Assembly: GCA_023388605.1 (NCBI GenBank) | Contig: JAEWFX010000005.1 | Coordinates: forward strand, 1 to 14,671 | From: Bacillota bacterium | GTDB lineage: Bacteria > Bacillota > Clostridia > Saccharofermentanales > DTU023 | Length of the DNA stretch: 14,671 nucleotides | Direction: 5' to 3' | Shown here: positions 14,236 to 14,671 of the stretch, piece by piece | Layout: each line of letters opens with the position of its first letter | Position numbering within the stretch: the first letter of the stretch is position 1 | The notes under the pieces: generated by a model | Seen by the model: only the letters and a program-made list of their open reading frames with translations | Told to the model about the DNA's origin: nothing | The model's database searches: none | Made by a program: the position numbers and the translations under genes

Positions 14236-14303
14236 TCGGATTTACAGGTGGTCCGCTGCCATTGCGTGTATGAACACCTATGAAATTTAAGGAGGAACGC
14301 AAT
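14236..14303 (+). ncRNA. L19 ribosomal-protein leader RNA (putative autoregulatory element)
   Basis: The 5' untranslated region of rplS contains AGGTG (14246-14250) pairing with CACCT (14275-14279), enclosing GGTCCGCTGCC and a TGAA segment. This order of conserved blocks resembles, from memory, the Firmicutes L19 leader family of Rfam, in which L19 is thought to bind its own leader. The AAGGAGG ribosome site (14289-14295) lies 9 bases after the stem, so folding or protein binding could control translation. I could not run a covariance-model search, so the exact boundaries are approximate. Confidence 0.72.
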
Positions 14304-14657
14304 ATGGATCTGGTAAAAGCTTTACAGCAAGAGAATTTGAGAAATTCATACGAGAATGTCAACATCGGTGATTATGTCAAAGTTCACTTGCGTATCAAGG
14401 AAGGTTCTCGTGAGAGAATTCAGATCTTCGAAGGAACCGTAATCAGCAGACGTGGCCGCAGTTTGAATGAAAGCATCACAGTGCGTCGTCTTTCTTACGG
14501 TGTCGGTGTTGAGCGTGTTATCCCCGTTCATTCACCGAAAATTGAGCAGATTGAAATTGTCCGCAAAGGTCGTGTCAGAAGAGCTAAGCTCTACTACCTG
14601 CGTGATCGTGTGGGTAAAGCAGCTAAGGTCAAGGAAAAACTTGTCACCAAGAAATAA
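14304..14657 (+). CDS. rplS: Large ribosomal subunit protein bL19
   Basis: bL19 lies at the 30S-50S interface of the 50S subunit and contributes to intersubunit bridges. The 117-residue product is typical: IGDYVKVHLRIKEGSRERIQ (21-40), FEGTVISRRGRS (42-53), TVRRLSYGVGVERVIPVHSP (59-78), then the basic C-terminus with VRRAKLYYLRDRVGKAAKVKE (96-116). I chose ATG 14304 because AAGGAGG is eight bases upstream; an in-frame ATG at 14280 would place this ribosome site inside the gene and overlap the leader stem. The gene is complete, ending 14 bases before the window edge, and no terminator is visible in the remaining bases. Confidence 0.97.
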   Translation: MDLVKALQQENLRNSYENVNIGDYVKVHLRIKEGSRERIQIFEGTVISRRGRSLNESITVRRLSYGVGVERVIPVHSPKIEQIEIVRKGRVRRAKLYYLRDRVGKAAKVKEKLVTKK

Positions 14658-14671
14658 GCACTGCTCAGGAG

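Overview
The window is a gene-dense chromosomal segment of a low-to-moderate GC Gram-positive bacterium, most likely a member of the Clostridia (Firmicutes/Bacillota). The evidence is the PgpH-YbeY-Era-RecO gene order, a two-subunit iron-sulfur L-serine dehydratase, the YlxM-Ffh-S16-KhpA-RimM-TrmD-L19 order, strong purine-rich ribosome binding sites, TTGACA-type promoters and a Firmicutes-type L19 leader. I cannot name the genus. Nothing looks like a phage, transposon, CRISPR array or defence island; it reads as core chromosome.

Left operon (1-5237, + strand): the 3' part of pgpH (c-di-AMP phosphodiesterase of the 7TM-HD type), a single reading frame joining YbeY to Era, recO, then sdaAB and sdaAA. 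Neighbours are separated by 1 nt, overlap by 1-11 nt, or (sdaAB to the preferred sdaAA start) lie 21 nt apart, so they are probably one transcript. It combines second-messenger turnover, 16S rRNA/30S maturation, recombinational repair and serine catabolism. The YbeY-Era fusion is the most distinctive feature. On the opposite strand (5212-7977) lies a 921-residue XPD/DinG-type helicase with an N-terminal RecB/Cas4-like nuclease domain; its 3' end overlaps that of sdaAA by 26 nt.

Centre (7978-10019, + strand): a near-consensus promoter drives tRNA-Lys(CTT), whose CCA end runs straight into an intrinsic terminator. A HI0933/YhiN-type flavoprotein and the mechanosensitive channel MscL follow with no visible promoter of their own. 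A strong symmetrical hairpin (9956-9986) ends mscL and the convergent gene that follows.

Right part (10020-14671): a small P-loop protein of unknown function on the - strand is divergent from the secretion/translation operon ylxM-ffh-rpsP-khpA-rimM-trmD. The 134-nt divergent control region holds one good promoter per strand and two inverted repeats lying on the -35 elements. rplS (L19) has its own promoter and an apparent L19 autoregulatory leader. TrmD in this operon carries Glu where the catalytic Asp is expected, plus other unusual substitutions.

Several reading frames can be extended 5' of the start I chose. I corrected the starts of sdaAA, the flavoprotein, mscL, the P-loop protein, ylxM, trmD and rplS using ribosome binding sites, terminators and family alignment. 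No stretch over 300 bases lacks a gene.
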